A stretch of 14,138 bases of DNA from Acidimicrobiaceae bacterium. GTDB lineage: Bacteria; Actinomycetota; Acidimicrobiia; Acidimicrobiales; Microtrichaceae. The stretch is taken from the NCBI GenBank assembly GCA_003514205.1, contig DORQ01000337.1:1231-15368 (forward strand), in the 5' to 3' direction. The position numbers and the translations under genes were made by a program. Under the pieces are notes generated by a model. The model saw nothing but the letters and a program-made list of their open reading frames with translations. It was not told the origin of the DNA and ran no database searches. The stretch's first letter is position 1. Each line of letters starts with the position of its first letter. Positions 1-6,317 of the stretch are shown here, in pieces.

Positions 1-477
1 CAACCCCAGTGGGCCGAGGCGCATCATTCCGTGGGACTCGAACCGAAGGGGGGTATCGGCGAACGCCTCGCCCATGTGGAAGTCAGTGGTCTCCAAGATC
101 CGCGAAGTGATCTGTGGTGTCGGCTGATCAAGATCAAGACGCCACAGGAGTGAATCGCCGCTAAATCCCGAATCAGTGGGTAGCAGCGAGAGCGATTGAA
201 AGAACACATGCCCAGCCAGGCTGGCCGGCAGGGCTCCCTCGAGGAGCGTGAGTGGAACCGTGGTGGTCTCGGAACGAACTCTCCGGTTGAAGGCGTCAGG
301 CACACGCGCAAAGGTGTCCCTGCCTGCGGTGGGCAGAGGAAGGCCTCTGACTGCTCCCTCGAGGGGGTCGAGCGGTGAGTCGGGAGCGCATCCCGAGGTC
401 CAGCCAAACGTCATCGCGAGACCGCTACCGGTTGCCCCTTTCATCAGCGTCCGCCGGCTGATTGCGCGATCCAGCAC
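1..477 (-). CDS. Carotenoid oxygenase family protein, Tat lipoprotein, N-terminal part (cut by left window edge)
   Basis: I read 159 codons from a GTG at 477 to the window edge with no stop. The N-terminus carries a twin-arginine motif, SRRTLMK (residues 7-13), then a hydrophobic stretch and a lipobox-like TSGC (Cys30), so the product is probably Tat-exported and lipid-anchored. From about residue 68 the pattern LLEGALPASLAGHVFF, then GDSLLWRLDLD, and later FESHGMMRLGPLG resembles the first blades of the carotenoid oxygenase/RPE65 beta-propeller, a family of Fe(II) enzymes that cleave polyenes or stilbenes. The iron-binding histidines would lie beyond the window, so activity cannot be judged. 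GTG 477 is preferred because AGGA lies 8 nt upstream and it includes the whole Tat motif; an ATG at 444 would lose the arginines. It is on the same strand as the TerC gene, but 114 bp and a hairpin separate them. The family call rests on pattern memory only. Confidence 0.62.
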   Translation of the reverse strand, partial: MLDRAISRRTLMKGATGSGLAMTFGWTSGCAPDSPLDPLEGAVRGLPLPTAGRDTFARVPDAFNRRVRSETTTVPLTLLEGALPASLAGHVFFQSLSLLPTDSGFSGDSLLWRLDLDQPTPQITSRILETTDFHMGEAFADTPLRFESHGMMRLGPLGL

Positions 478-511
478 TGATCTGTTCCTACGTAGTCTCC
501 CCACCGTTGGC

Positions 512-545
512 ACTTTACAGTGTTTAGTGGTGTTCAGTCTTGAAC
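512..545 (-). promoter_or_regulatory. Candidate promoter and operator of the carotenoid oxygenase gene
   Basis: On the minus strand TAAAGT (512-517) fits the TANNNT -10 pattern, placing a transcription start near 505 and giving a leader of about 28 nt with AGGA before GTG 477. The inverted repeat GTTCA-N4-TGAAC (532-545) lies about 30 bp upstream of that start, over the expected -35 region, and there is no good -35 match. This is where a repressor or activator could bind. The promoter is inferred from pattern alone. Confidence 0.3.
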
Positions 546-554
546 CTCTTCACC

Positions 555-579
555 CGCTGGCCCACAGGAAGGGCCAGCG
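555..579 (-). terminator. Hairpin after the TerC gene
   Basis: CGCTGGCCC (555-563) and GGGCCAGCG (571-579) form a perfect 9-bp GC-rich stem with a 7-nt loop, starting 12 bp beyond the TerC stop codon. No T-tract follows on either strand, as is common for actinobacterial terminators. It probably separates the TerC gene from the downstream carotenoid oxygenase gene. Confidence 0.5.
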
Positions 580-591
580 TGCTACCGGTGG

Positions 592-1638
592 TTACCCTCG
601 GTCCGATTTTGTGTCCGCAGTCGAGGCATGTGGAGACGCATGGGTGCCAGCATGGCCCTCATCGTGGATATGAAGGTCTTGCGGTCGCCGAAGACTGAAG
701 AAAATGCCACCAGCAAGAATGACCACAATGACCCCAAGGGAGATGAATGTCGGCATGTGGTACCAGTGGGAGATCGTCATCTTGATGCCAACAAAGATGA
801 GGATGAGGCCCAGCGCATGGGAGAGGTAGTGAAAGCGCTCCTTGGCATCGGCCAGAAGGAAGTACATCGCCCGCAGTCCAAGAATTGCGAACGCGTTGGA
901 GGCAAACACCAGGTAGTTCTCGTGAGAGACGGCCAGAATCGCGGGAACAGAGTCAACCGCAAAGATCACATCGGTGAGTTCGATGGCAATCAGCGCGCCG
1001 AGCAGCGGTGTAGCGACCTTCTTGCCGTTCTGGATCGTCAGGAACTTCGAACCGTCGAAGTCTGAGCTGACCGGCACGAATCGACCGACGAGCTTCATCA
1101 CGCCGCTGGAACCGTCGTGGCCCTCGTCTGCTGTGTGTCGGAGCACCTTGATGCCAGTACCGATGAGAAGAGCGCCGAAGATCAACAGCATCCACCAGAA
1201 ACTCGAGATCAGCGCAGACCCGAGCCCGATGAAGATCGCTCGAAGCGCAAGCGCGCCGAAGATCCCCCAGAAGAGCACTCGATGCTGGTATTTCAGGGGT
1301 ATTCCCATGGTCGAGAACAACATGGCCCACACGAACACGTTGTCCACGCTCAGCGACTTCTCGATGACATATCCCGAGAGGTATTCGCCCCACGCCTGTG
1401 AGCCGAACGCGATCAGGATCACCACTGAGAACGACAGCCCACACATGACCCAGACGAGGGACTCTCGAAATGCTTCTTTCTGCGTCGGCTCATGATCGTC
1501 TCGATGCCGAAACAGGTCGATGGCCAGCATCAAGGCAATGATGCCCAGCAGTGCACCCCACGCCCACAATGGGACATCAAGATCGACGAACTTCGAGCTC
1601 TGAGTGTTCGCTAGGACAGTCACTTCTCCATTCTGCAT
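592..1638 (-). CDS. TerC/Alx family integral membrane protein
   Basis: A 348-residue multi-pass membrane protein of the TerC family. Alx and MeeF-type members export or balance manganese, and others are linked to tellurite resistance or to metallating secreted enzymes. Family motifs are clear: EKSLSVDNVFVW (93-104) and ELTDVIFAVDSVPA (220-233), whose acidic residues lie in membrane helices and are expected to bind metal. Hydrophobic segments begin near residue 22. The C-terminus (323-337) is rich in histidine and acidic residues and may bind metal in the cytoplasm. I chose ATG 1638. A longer reading from 1863 would overlap the divergent regulator by 115 bp and adds a polar stretch unlike the family. 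No strong Shine-Dalgarno site precedes 1638, so the start could lie a few codons further in. I looked for the manganese-sensing yybP-ykoY riboswitch in the 110-bp leader and saw no convincing match. The exact substrate is unknown. Confidence 0.9.
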   Translation of the reverse strand: MQNGEVTVLANTQSSKFVDLDVPLWAWGALLGIIALMLAIDLFRHRDDHEPTQKEAFRESLVWVMCGLSFSVVILIAFGSQAWGEYLSGYVIEKSLSVDNVFVWAMLFSTMGIPLKYQHRVLFWGIFGALALRAIFIGLGSALISSFWWMLLIFGALLIGTGIKVLRHTADEGHDGSSGVMKLVGRFVPVSSDFDGSKFLTIQNGKKVATPLLGALIAIELTDVIFAVDSVPAILAVSHENYLVFASNAFAILGLRAMYFLLADAKERFHYLSHALGLILIFVGIKMTISHWYHMPTFISLGVIVVILAGGIFFSLRRPQDLHIHDEGHAGTHASPHASTADTKSDRG

Positions 1639-1748
1639 TCCGGAATCGGTGAGGGCGACGATACAGTTCGGACTCAGTTTGGCGATTAGATTGCCGACAT
1701 TCGGAAAGTAAGCCTGATCTGCACACTGTTCAAGGAGGAAGGAGTGCC

Positions 1749-3044
1749 GTGAGCCGTCAACCGAGCAAGGAGGCTGATCAGCCCGATCCCCGTGGCAATC
1801 CAGAAGCTGGCGCACCGGGGGCCTCCTACGCGATGGACTCGGCGATTCTTGAACAGGTCGCACGAGAGGCCGGGGCTGACAGCGGAGTCGAGCCTGAGCG
1901 TCTTGGCCCCTTTCTTGCGGAGGTTCTGCTCATTGCACAGTCCGGCGACCGCCTCTCCTCAGCCCAACTCGAGCGACTCAGCTGGGAGGGTGACAAAGCA
2001 GCACGGGAAGGTATTGCGCTCCCCCGCCTCCTTGACCTCTACCTCAGCGCACTGTGGCGACTATTTGCTACGTACCACACGTCAGCGGACAGCGACTCGA
2101 GTCGTGAATGGCGAGGAGTGCCCAGCGACCGCCACCGGGCTGAGTCGAGCTGGAATGTGCCCATGACACTGCTTCGGGCTGGCGACGACGCGGCGGCAGC
2201 CATCGCCGAAGGATTTGCCGCTGCACAACAGCGTTCTCTTCAGTTTGATGCCGCGGGCCGACGCGAACTCTTCGAGGACCTGCTGGCTGGTTCTCACGAC
2301 CCTCACCTGCTTGCCGAGCGAGCCAACAGCTTCGGGTTCAATCTCGCCGCTTCACATCATGTTCTCGTTGCGGAGACTCAGCGCGATCACTTCGATAGCG
2401 GCCCGCTTCCAACGCGCGTCGAGTCGTTGCTTCGTTCAGAATTCGGAGTCACCGATGGTCTCGTGGCAACCAAGAACGGCCGCCTTGTCCTCGTCCTTCC
2501 GGGCCAGATCGGGCCGATGGAGACGCGACTTGCTGAGTTCATTGCAGCCGAATCGCACAGCGATGATGCTGTAGTCGGCGCTGGCTCGACGCACCCTGGA
2601 GTACTTGGCGTTCGACAGTCCTACGAGGAAGCGATCGAGGCAGTGGAGATTGCTGGTATCGCTGGCCGGTCCGCGCACTTCGGCGGTAGTGCATCTACGA
2701 GGCTGGTGCTGTTCTCCTCGCTAGTCCCCCAACGACTCTTGCGATCGAACCCCCTCCTCTCGGCCGAACTCGTCTCCACGGTGCTGGGCCCACTCAATGC
2801 CGCTCGAAACTCTGGGGACCATCTCATGGAGACGCTCGCAGCGCTCGCATCGAGTGGTGGCAACATCTCTGCCGCGGCTCGACAGCTTCACGTGAGTCCG
2901 CGTGCGGTCTCCTACCGGGTTCAGCGAATTGTTGAATTGACCAGCTACTCCCCGTTGGAGCCCGAGGGTCGATTCGTTTTGGAATTGGCTCGACAGTGCG
3001 CATTGCTGGAGCGACAGAGTCGAGGTGGAGCGGTTGGCACCTAG
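1749..3044 (+). CDS. CdaR/PucR-type transcriptional regulator
   Basis: A 431-residue regulator with the usual PucR/CdaR layout. Residues 30-165 form a helical N-terminal region (including EGIALPRLLDLYLSALWRLF) that may sense a signal. Residues 200-300 look like the GGDEF-like middle domain, with VGAGSTHPGVLGVRQSYEEA near 276-295. The C-terminal helix-turn-helix of the HTH_30 type spans about 358-415 (GGNISAAARQLHVSPRAVSYR, then IVELT). Such proteins usually activate genes for uptake or catabolism of a small molecule, often their own neighbours. The GTG start is supported by GGAGG about 10 nt upstream. It is divergent from the TerC gene across 110 bp and is followed, 156 bp on, by a lipoprotein gene; either could be a target, but no operator is evident. 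In the HTH a serine-proline (HVSPRAVSYR) replaces the more usual HRNTVRYR form. Family call is firm; ligand and targets are unknown. Confidence 0.9.
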   Translation: MSRQPSKEADQPDPRGNPEAGAPGASYAMDSAILEQVAREAGADSGVEPERLGPFLAEVLLIAQSGDRLSSAQLERLSWEGDKAAREGIALPRLLDLYLSALWRLFATYHTSADSDSSREWRGVPSDRHRAESSWNVPMTLLRAGDDAAAAIAEGFAAAQQRSLQFDAAGRRELFEDLLAGSHDPHLLAERANSFGFNLAASHHVLVAETQRDHFDSGPLPTRVESLLRSEFGVTDGLVATKNGRLVLVLPGQIGPMETRLAEFIAAESHSDDAVVGAGSTHPGVLGVRQSYEEAIEAVEIAGIAGRSAHFGGSASTRLVLFSSLVPQRLLRSNPLLSAELVSTVLGPLNAARNSGDHLMETLAALASSGGNISAAARQLHVSPRAVSYRVQRIVELTSYSPLEPEGRFVLELARQCALLERQSRGGAVGT

Positions 3045-3090
3045 ATCCACCGGGCCCCCGCCGGACGGCAAGGAGGTGTCCCGCAGAAGC

Positions 3091-3110
3091 GAATCGAGCC
3101 GCATCGATTC
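3091..3110 (+). terminator. Inverted repeat after the CdaR-type gene
   Basis: GAATCGA (3091-3097) and TCGATTC (3104-3110) are perfect inverted repeats around a 6-nt loop, 47 bp after the regulator's stop and 90 bp before the next start. It may be a weak terminator without a T-tract, or an operator for the lipoprotein gene, whose promoter should lie nearby (a weak CTGACT-N18-TACGCT fit is at 3139-3168). Confidence 0.3.
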
Positions 3111-3200
3111 CAGGCAACTGCGTGACATTGACCTCCGGCTGACTTAAAGTTCCACACAGCGGTACGCTGTTCCGAATTCGTAGCCGTCGCAGGGGGAATC

Positions 3201-4292
3201 ATGAAACGAATGACAAGAATCGCCATCGGCCTCGCGTCGCTTGGCGTTATCGCCAGCGGGTGTGCACCTGGTGCTACTGCGCCAGGTGGTGATCGGACTG
3301 GAGTGGGGCGGGTCCTTGCCGCCTTTACCTATACGGCACCTGGCCAAGCACCTATCTCAGTGGCCGGGTATGTGACGGCGGGAAGTGCTGGACCGAAATA
3401 CACGGGCAGCAACGTGGTCAGCTCCTACACCGGTCATATTGAGATGGGGTCAGACTCAATGACCTTCAACCTTCAGGCTGCACTGGGAGAGTCATATTCT
3501 GGGTCAGTCACAGTTCACCACGGCGCGCTCACTGCCGCAGTGGAACACTCCCTCGTTCCGATCGCGTTTGACGGCGACGGCGACGCGGCGGCGTCTGTGT
3601 CCTCGCCTGCAGGATCGCTCGTTTGGTCGATCAGCACGGACTCACCAATCTCAAGTGAGCCGGCGTACACAGCTCTCGCTGCGACGGAGGCAACCTATTG
3701 CCAGGATGCGCAACAGCGATTGACGGGCCTCAACGAATCCACCATGCCGTTGGCCTCGATCGGTTCGACCATCCACCAGTCTCGGAGCCCATTCGGCGGA
3801 TCCAAGGCCTCCTTGACCCCACTTGCCACCCAGACCTGGGGCGAGGCAGCAATGCTCACCACAGATGCTGGAAACGTGGTGTCAGTCACGAAGCTGCTGA
3901 ACTGCAAGACCCGTGCGGCCGACCATGTCGCAACCGCGGGCTACCCGTCTGCGCCAACCGATCAAGAGTGTTCCGTGCTGAACCAGCGCTCGCTCGATCT
4001 TGCTTGGGGTGAGATGACAACCGGCCAGCGCAATGACTTCACTGCCTCTGGTGTTTCGTTCGCGCTGCAACCTGACGTTGTTAGCACTACGGGCATCGAG
4101 TGGCTCACACCACTGCCGGACTCGGCCGTTTCGGGCAACACGGTTTCGGTGACAGCGCACGCGTTGCTCACACGGTGGAATGACCCAGCGTTTATGTCGT
4201 TCGCCGACACGATTCGTGGCGTTCACTACTGCACCGTATGGAGCCCGAGCTATGCCTACTGGTGGTACACAGTCGGAGCATTCCAGCTGTAG
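3201..4292 (+). CDS. Secreted lipoprotein of unknown function (363 residues)
   Basis: I do not recognise the family. The N-terminus is a lipoprotein signal: MKRMTR, a hydrophobic stretch, then ASGC with Cys21 as the lipidated residue, followed by a Gly/Ala/Pro/Thr linker. The mature part is rich in Ser, Thr, Gly and Val and looks like a beta-rich extracellular protein; it has four cysteines (167, 235, 257, 344), enough for two disulfides outside the cell. The C-terminus is strikingly aromatic (WSPSYAYWWYTVGAFQL). An acidic DGDGD stretch (124-128) might bind calcium, but that is a guess. ATG 3201 is supported by a strong AGGGGGA site 5 nt upstream. It is monocistronic, downstream of a CdaR-type regulator and convergent with a second lipoprotein gene across a hairpin cluster. 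No frameshift or truncation is visible. Confidence 0.85.
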   Translation: MKRMTRIAIGLASLGVIASGCAPGATAPGGDRTGVGRVLAAFTYTAPGQAPISVAGYVTAGSAGPKYTGSNVVSSYTGHIEMGSDSMTFNLQAALGESYSGSVTVHHGALTAAVEHSLVPIAFDGDGDAAASVSSPAGSLVWSISTDSPISSEPAYTALAATEATYCQDAQQRLTGLNESTMPLASIGSTIHQSRSPFGGSKASLTPLATQTWGEAAMLTTDAGNVVSVTKLLNCKTRAADHVATAGYPSAPTDQECSVLNQRSLDLAWGEMTTGQRNDFTASGVSFALQPDVVSTTGIEWLTPLPDSAVSGNTVSVTAHALLTRWNDPAFMSFADTIRGVHYCTVWSPSYAYWWYTVGAFQL

Positions 4293-4321
4293 CTACAAGC
4301 TCCGAGAGTCGATCTCGTCGC

Positions 4322-4337
4322 TGGGGCTTATGCCCCA
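4322..4337. terminator. Small hairpin between convergent lipoprotein genes
   Basis: TGGGGC (4322-4327) pairs with GCCCCA (4332-4337) around the loop TTAT. It lies 30 bp after the plus-strand lipoprotein stop and is the first of three hairpins in this 158-bp convergent gap. On its own it is a weak terminator. Confidence 0.35.
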
Positions 4338-4340
4338 TAG

Positions 4341-4382
4341 CTTCCGGTAGATCCTGAACATCATTTCGGGATCTACCGGAAG
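4341..4382. terminator. Long hairpin, likely bidirectional terminator
   Basis: CTTCCGGTAGATCC (4341-4354) is perfectly complementary to GGATCTACCGGAAG (4369-4382). Pairing continues inward through one G-T wobble and three more pairs, leaving a 6-nt loop (CATCAT) and a stem of about 18 bp. It lies between two converging genes and has no T-tract on either side, so it probably stops transcription from both. The unusual stem length would also suit a stable small RNA or a repeated palindromic element. Confidence 0.55.
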
Positions 4383-4393
4383 GTTGGCGAAGC

Positions 4394-4427
4394 GTGGTGG
4401 TGTTGCGCCAGAGGGCAACCCCACCAC
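4394..4427. terminator. Second long hairpin, likely bidirectional terminator
   Basis: GTGGTGGTGTTGC (4394-4406) pairs with GCAACCCCACCAC (4415-4427) with one T-C mismatch and an 8-nt loop. It starts 11 bp after the previous hairpin and ends 23 bp before the stop codon of the minus-strand lipoprotein gene, so it is best placed to terminate that gene. No T-tract follows. Confidence 0.5.
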
Positions 4428-4450
4428 CAGGCTGAGGTAAAGGCGAAGAG

Positions 4451-4780
4451 CTACTGGCTTTCGCAGAAAGCCTTCACCGGGGCGATCATCGCGTTCACTT
4501 CGTCGATGCTCGCAGAATCGTCGTTAGCCATGTCGAGCATTGCCTCACCAGTTGCCTTGAGGTCTGGCTCGTCGTCGAACTTCTTGACCTTCTTGGCCAA
4601 ATTGTCGAGGGCGTCGAAAATCTCGCCATTGAACGCACCTGCGACTTTGTCGTTGGCGATTTCTTCGGCGACCTTGTCGTACTTGTCGCACACATCAGAT
4701 GCGCTGGAGGTTCCACCGCAGGCTGTCAGTGATGCGAATACAACACAGGCACCCGCGATTGCAGTTCTTCTTGACTTCAT
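4451..4780 (-). CDS. Small lipoprotein of unknown function (109 residues)
   Basis: A short secreted lipoprotein: MKSRRTAIAG, a hydrophobic run and the lipobox LTAC (Cys21), then a short GGTSSAS linker. The mature part is about 80 residues, mostly charged and predicted helical (EEIANDKV, LAKKVKKFDDEPDLKATGEAML). One cysteine lies near each end (Cys31, Cys106), so a disulfide could close a small helical bundle. I do not recognise a named family; similar one-domain helical lipoproteins are common in Actinomycetota. ATG 4780 is supported by GGGAG about 8 nt upstream. It is convergent with the larger lipoprotein gene and divergent from the acyl-CoA dehydrogenase gene. The SRR in the leader is not a full Tat motif, so Sec export is more likely. 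Confidence 0.82.
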   Translation of the reverse strand: MKSRRTAIAGACVVFASLTACGGTSSASDVCDKYDKVAEEIANDKVAGAFNGEIFDALDNLAKKVKKFDDEPDLKATGEAMLDMANDDSASIDEVNAMIAPVKAFCESQ

Positions 4781-4799
4781 GTCTCTTCTCCCGTTTCTG

Positions 4800-4828
4800 G
4801 GGACGATGTCCCGCCAATTTGCAACCTA
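4800..4828 (-). promoter_or_regulatory. Candidate -10 box and leader repeat of the small lipoprotein gene
   Basis: On the minus strand TAGGTT (4823-4828) fits the TANNNT -10 pattern, putting a transcription start near 4816 and a leader of about 36 nt with GGGAG before ATG 4780. The inverted repeat GGGAC-GAT-GTCCC (4800-4812) lies within that leader and could be an operator or a small hairpin. No clear -35 box is seen. Confidence 0.3.
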
Positions 4829-4942
4829 GCATCGCGACGAGATCGAGAACGTGCACACCGCCGACATCGCTGACAGACTTGCAGGCCATAGCGCCCCAAC
4901 GCCCTCATCAGGGCCGTCTCCACTCTGAGGACCTGTACGACC

Positions 4943-6277
4943 ATGACTCAATCAGACACCGAACGAAGCAACTCCGACTCGCCTGTGGAGGAAATCCGTT
5001 CCTGGCTCGAGGAGAACTGGGACCCAGATCTCACAGTAGAAGCGTGGTGGGAGCTGCTCGGCCTCTCCGGATGGGCATCGCCCGGGCTTCCAACGAATGC
5101 GTACGGCAAAGGTCTCGCCCGAAACGACGCGGTAGCGGTCCAAGGCGAGATTTCCAGCTTCGGTGCGCTCGGGGCGCCAGGCGGTCTCGGGTTGCTGTTG
5201 GCTGCTCCAACGATTGCGGCGCACGGCAGTCAAGAACAGATCGATCACTTCATCCGGGACATCGTCACCGGAAAGAAGGCGTGGTGTCAGCTCTTCAGTG
5301 AGCCTGGAGCGGGATCAGACCTCGCGGGACTGACCTGCCGCGCGATCGAGGACGGCGACGAATGGGTGGTGAATGGACAGAAGGTCTGGACTACCTTCGG
5401 CCACCAAGCGGAGCTCGGAATGCTCATCGCACGGACCGCACCTGAATTGCCAAAGCATCAGGGAATTAGCTGGTTCGGCATCGACATGCTGCAACCAGGC
5501 ATCGACGTGCGCCCGCTTCGAGAAATGACCGGACACGCGTTGTTCAACGAAGTCTTTCTGACCGACGCACGGGTAGCGACCAGCGCCTTGATCGGCGACC
5601 GCAATCAAGGATGGGCTGTTGCCAACACGACCCTGATGAACGAGCGGGCCGGGCTTGGCACTGGCGGCGGATCTGGAGGTGCCGGAGCAGCAAGCCCAGG
5701 CTCAATCGCCGGGCACCTCCCGATGCGTGCTGGCGACTTTGTGCGTGCTCCATCCAAGTCGAAATCCTCGACCAAAACTCGACCGACCCCGGGTGCGCTC
5801 GGTGGAATGGCGAAGCTACTCGCGGATCTCGCGACAGGGGCTGGAATCAACGGTGATCCGGTGATTCGGCAAGGTCTCGTGAAGCTGTACACCCTTGGTG
5901 AGCTTGGTCGCTTCAATGGCTTGCGGGTCAAAGCAGCCAAGCTCGCAGGTTTCGATGTTCCTGGAATGGCCAACCTGTCGAAACTGGCGATGAGCGACAA
6001 CATGCGGCTGACCAGGGATCTCAGCCTGCAGATCGTTGGCGCGCAGGGGATGCTTCATGCATATGAAGACGAGGACCGCCAAGCCATCATCGACGCCACT
6101 GGCAACCCCTTCCTGAGCGCAGTCACTGGCACCGCCCTGTGGGCTCAGGGGCCGCCGATCTATGGCGGCACCGACCAAGTTCAGCGAAACATCATTGGTG
6201 AGCGTGTTCTCGGACTCCCCAAAGAGGCGAACAACGACAAAACCGCGGCATTCGCTGATCTTCCGAAAAACGCGTAG
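4943..6277 (+). CDS. Acyl-CoA dehydrogenase family flavoenzyme (FadE-type)
   Basis: A 444-residue acyl-CoA dehydrogenase family protein, expected to use FAD to introduce the alpha-beta double bond into an acyl-CoA. The flavin/substrate signature WCQLFSEPGAGSDLAG (114-129), WVVNGQKVWTT (141-151), LQIVGAQG (362-369) and the C-terminal IYGGTDQVQRNIIGERVLGLP (406-426) are clear. Gly408 stands where MCAD has its catalytic Glu (YEGT), as in many actinobacterial FadE proteins, so the base must lie elsewhere or the protein works as a non-catalytic partner. A Gly/Ser/Lys-rich insert (about 240-288) interrupts the region after MNERAGL and looks flexible. ATG 4943 has GAGGA about 11 nt upstream. It stands alone, divergent from the small lipoprotein gene and convergent with the GlpD-like gene over 40 bp that hold the palindrome CCTCGCGAGG (6285-6294). 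Family is firm; the substrate (fatty or steroid acyl-CoA) is open. Confidence 0.9.
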   Translation: MTQSDTERSNSDSPVEEIRSWLEENWDPDLTVEAWWELLGLSGWASPGLPTNAYGKGLARNDAVAVQGEISSFGALGAPGGLGLLLAAPTIAAHGSQEQIDHFIRDIVTGKKAWCQLFSEPGAGSDLAGLTCRAIEDGDEWVVNGQKVWTTFGHQAELGMLIARTAPELPKHQGISWFGIDMLQPGIDVRPLREMTGHALFNEVFLTDARVATSALIGDRNQGWAVANTTLMNERAGLGTGGGSGGAGAASPGSIAGHLPMRAGDFVRAPSKSKSSTKTRPTPGALGGMAKLLADLATGAGINGDPVIRQGLVKLYTLGELGRFNGLRVKAAKLAGFDVPGMANLSKLAMSDNMRLTRDLSLQIVGAQGMLHAYEDEDRQAIIDATGNPFLSAVTGTALWAQGPPIYGGTDQVQRNIIGERVLGLPKEANNDKTAAFADLPKNA

Positions 6278-6317
6278 CTGGCCACCTCGCGAGGCTGTCA
6301 GCGGTAGATCACGAGCG

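Noticed and set aside
24..407. 127-residue open frame on the minus strand
   Set aside because: It is out of phase with the frame from 477, is rich in Arg, Ser and Pro, and lacks a recognisable fold; the 477 frame has a Tat signal and family-like motifs.
532..545. SOS (LexA) box
   Set aside because: The half-sites are in the opposite order to the Gram-positive box GAAC-N4-GTTC.
1639..1863. N-terminal extension of the TerC protein
   Set aside because: The extra 75 residues are polar and unlike the family, and would overlap the start of the well-supported divergent regulator gene.
3070..3078. Strong Shine-Dalgarno-like AAGGAGGTG between genes
   Set aside because: No start codon at a suitable distance opens a frame of meaningful length, so it appears to be an orphan match.
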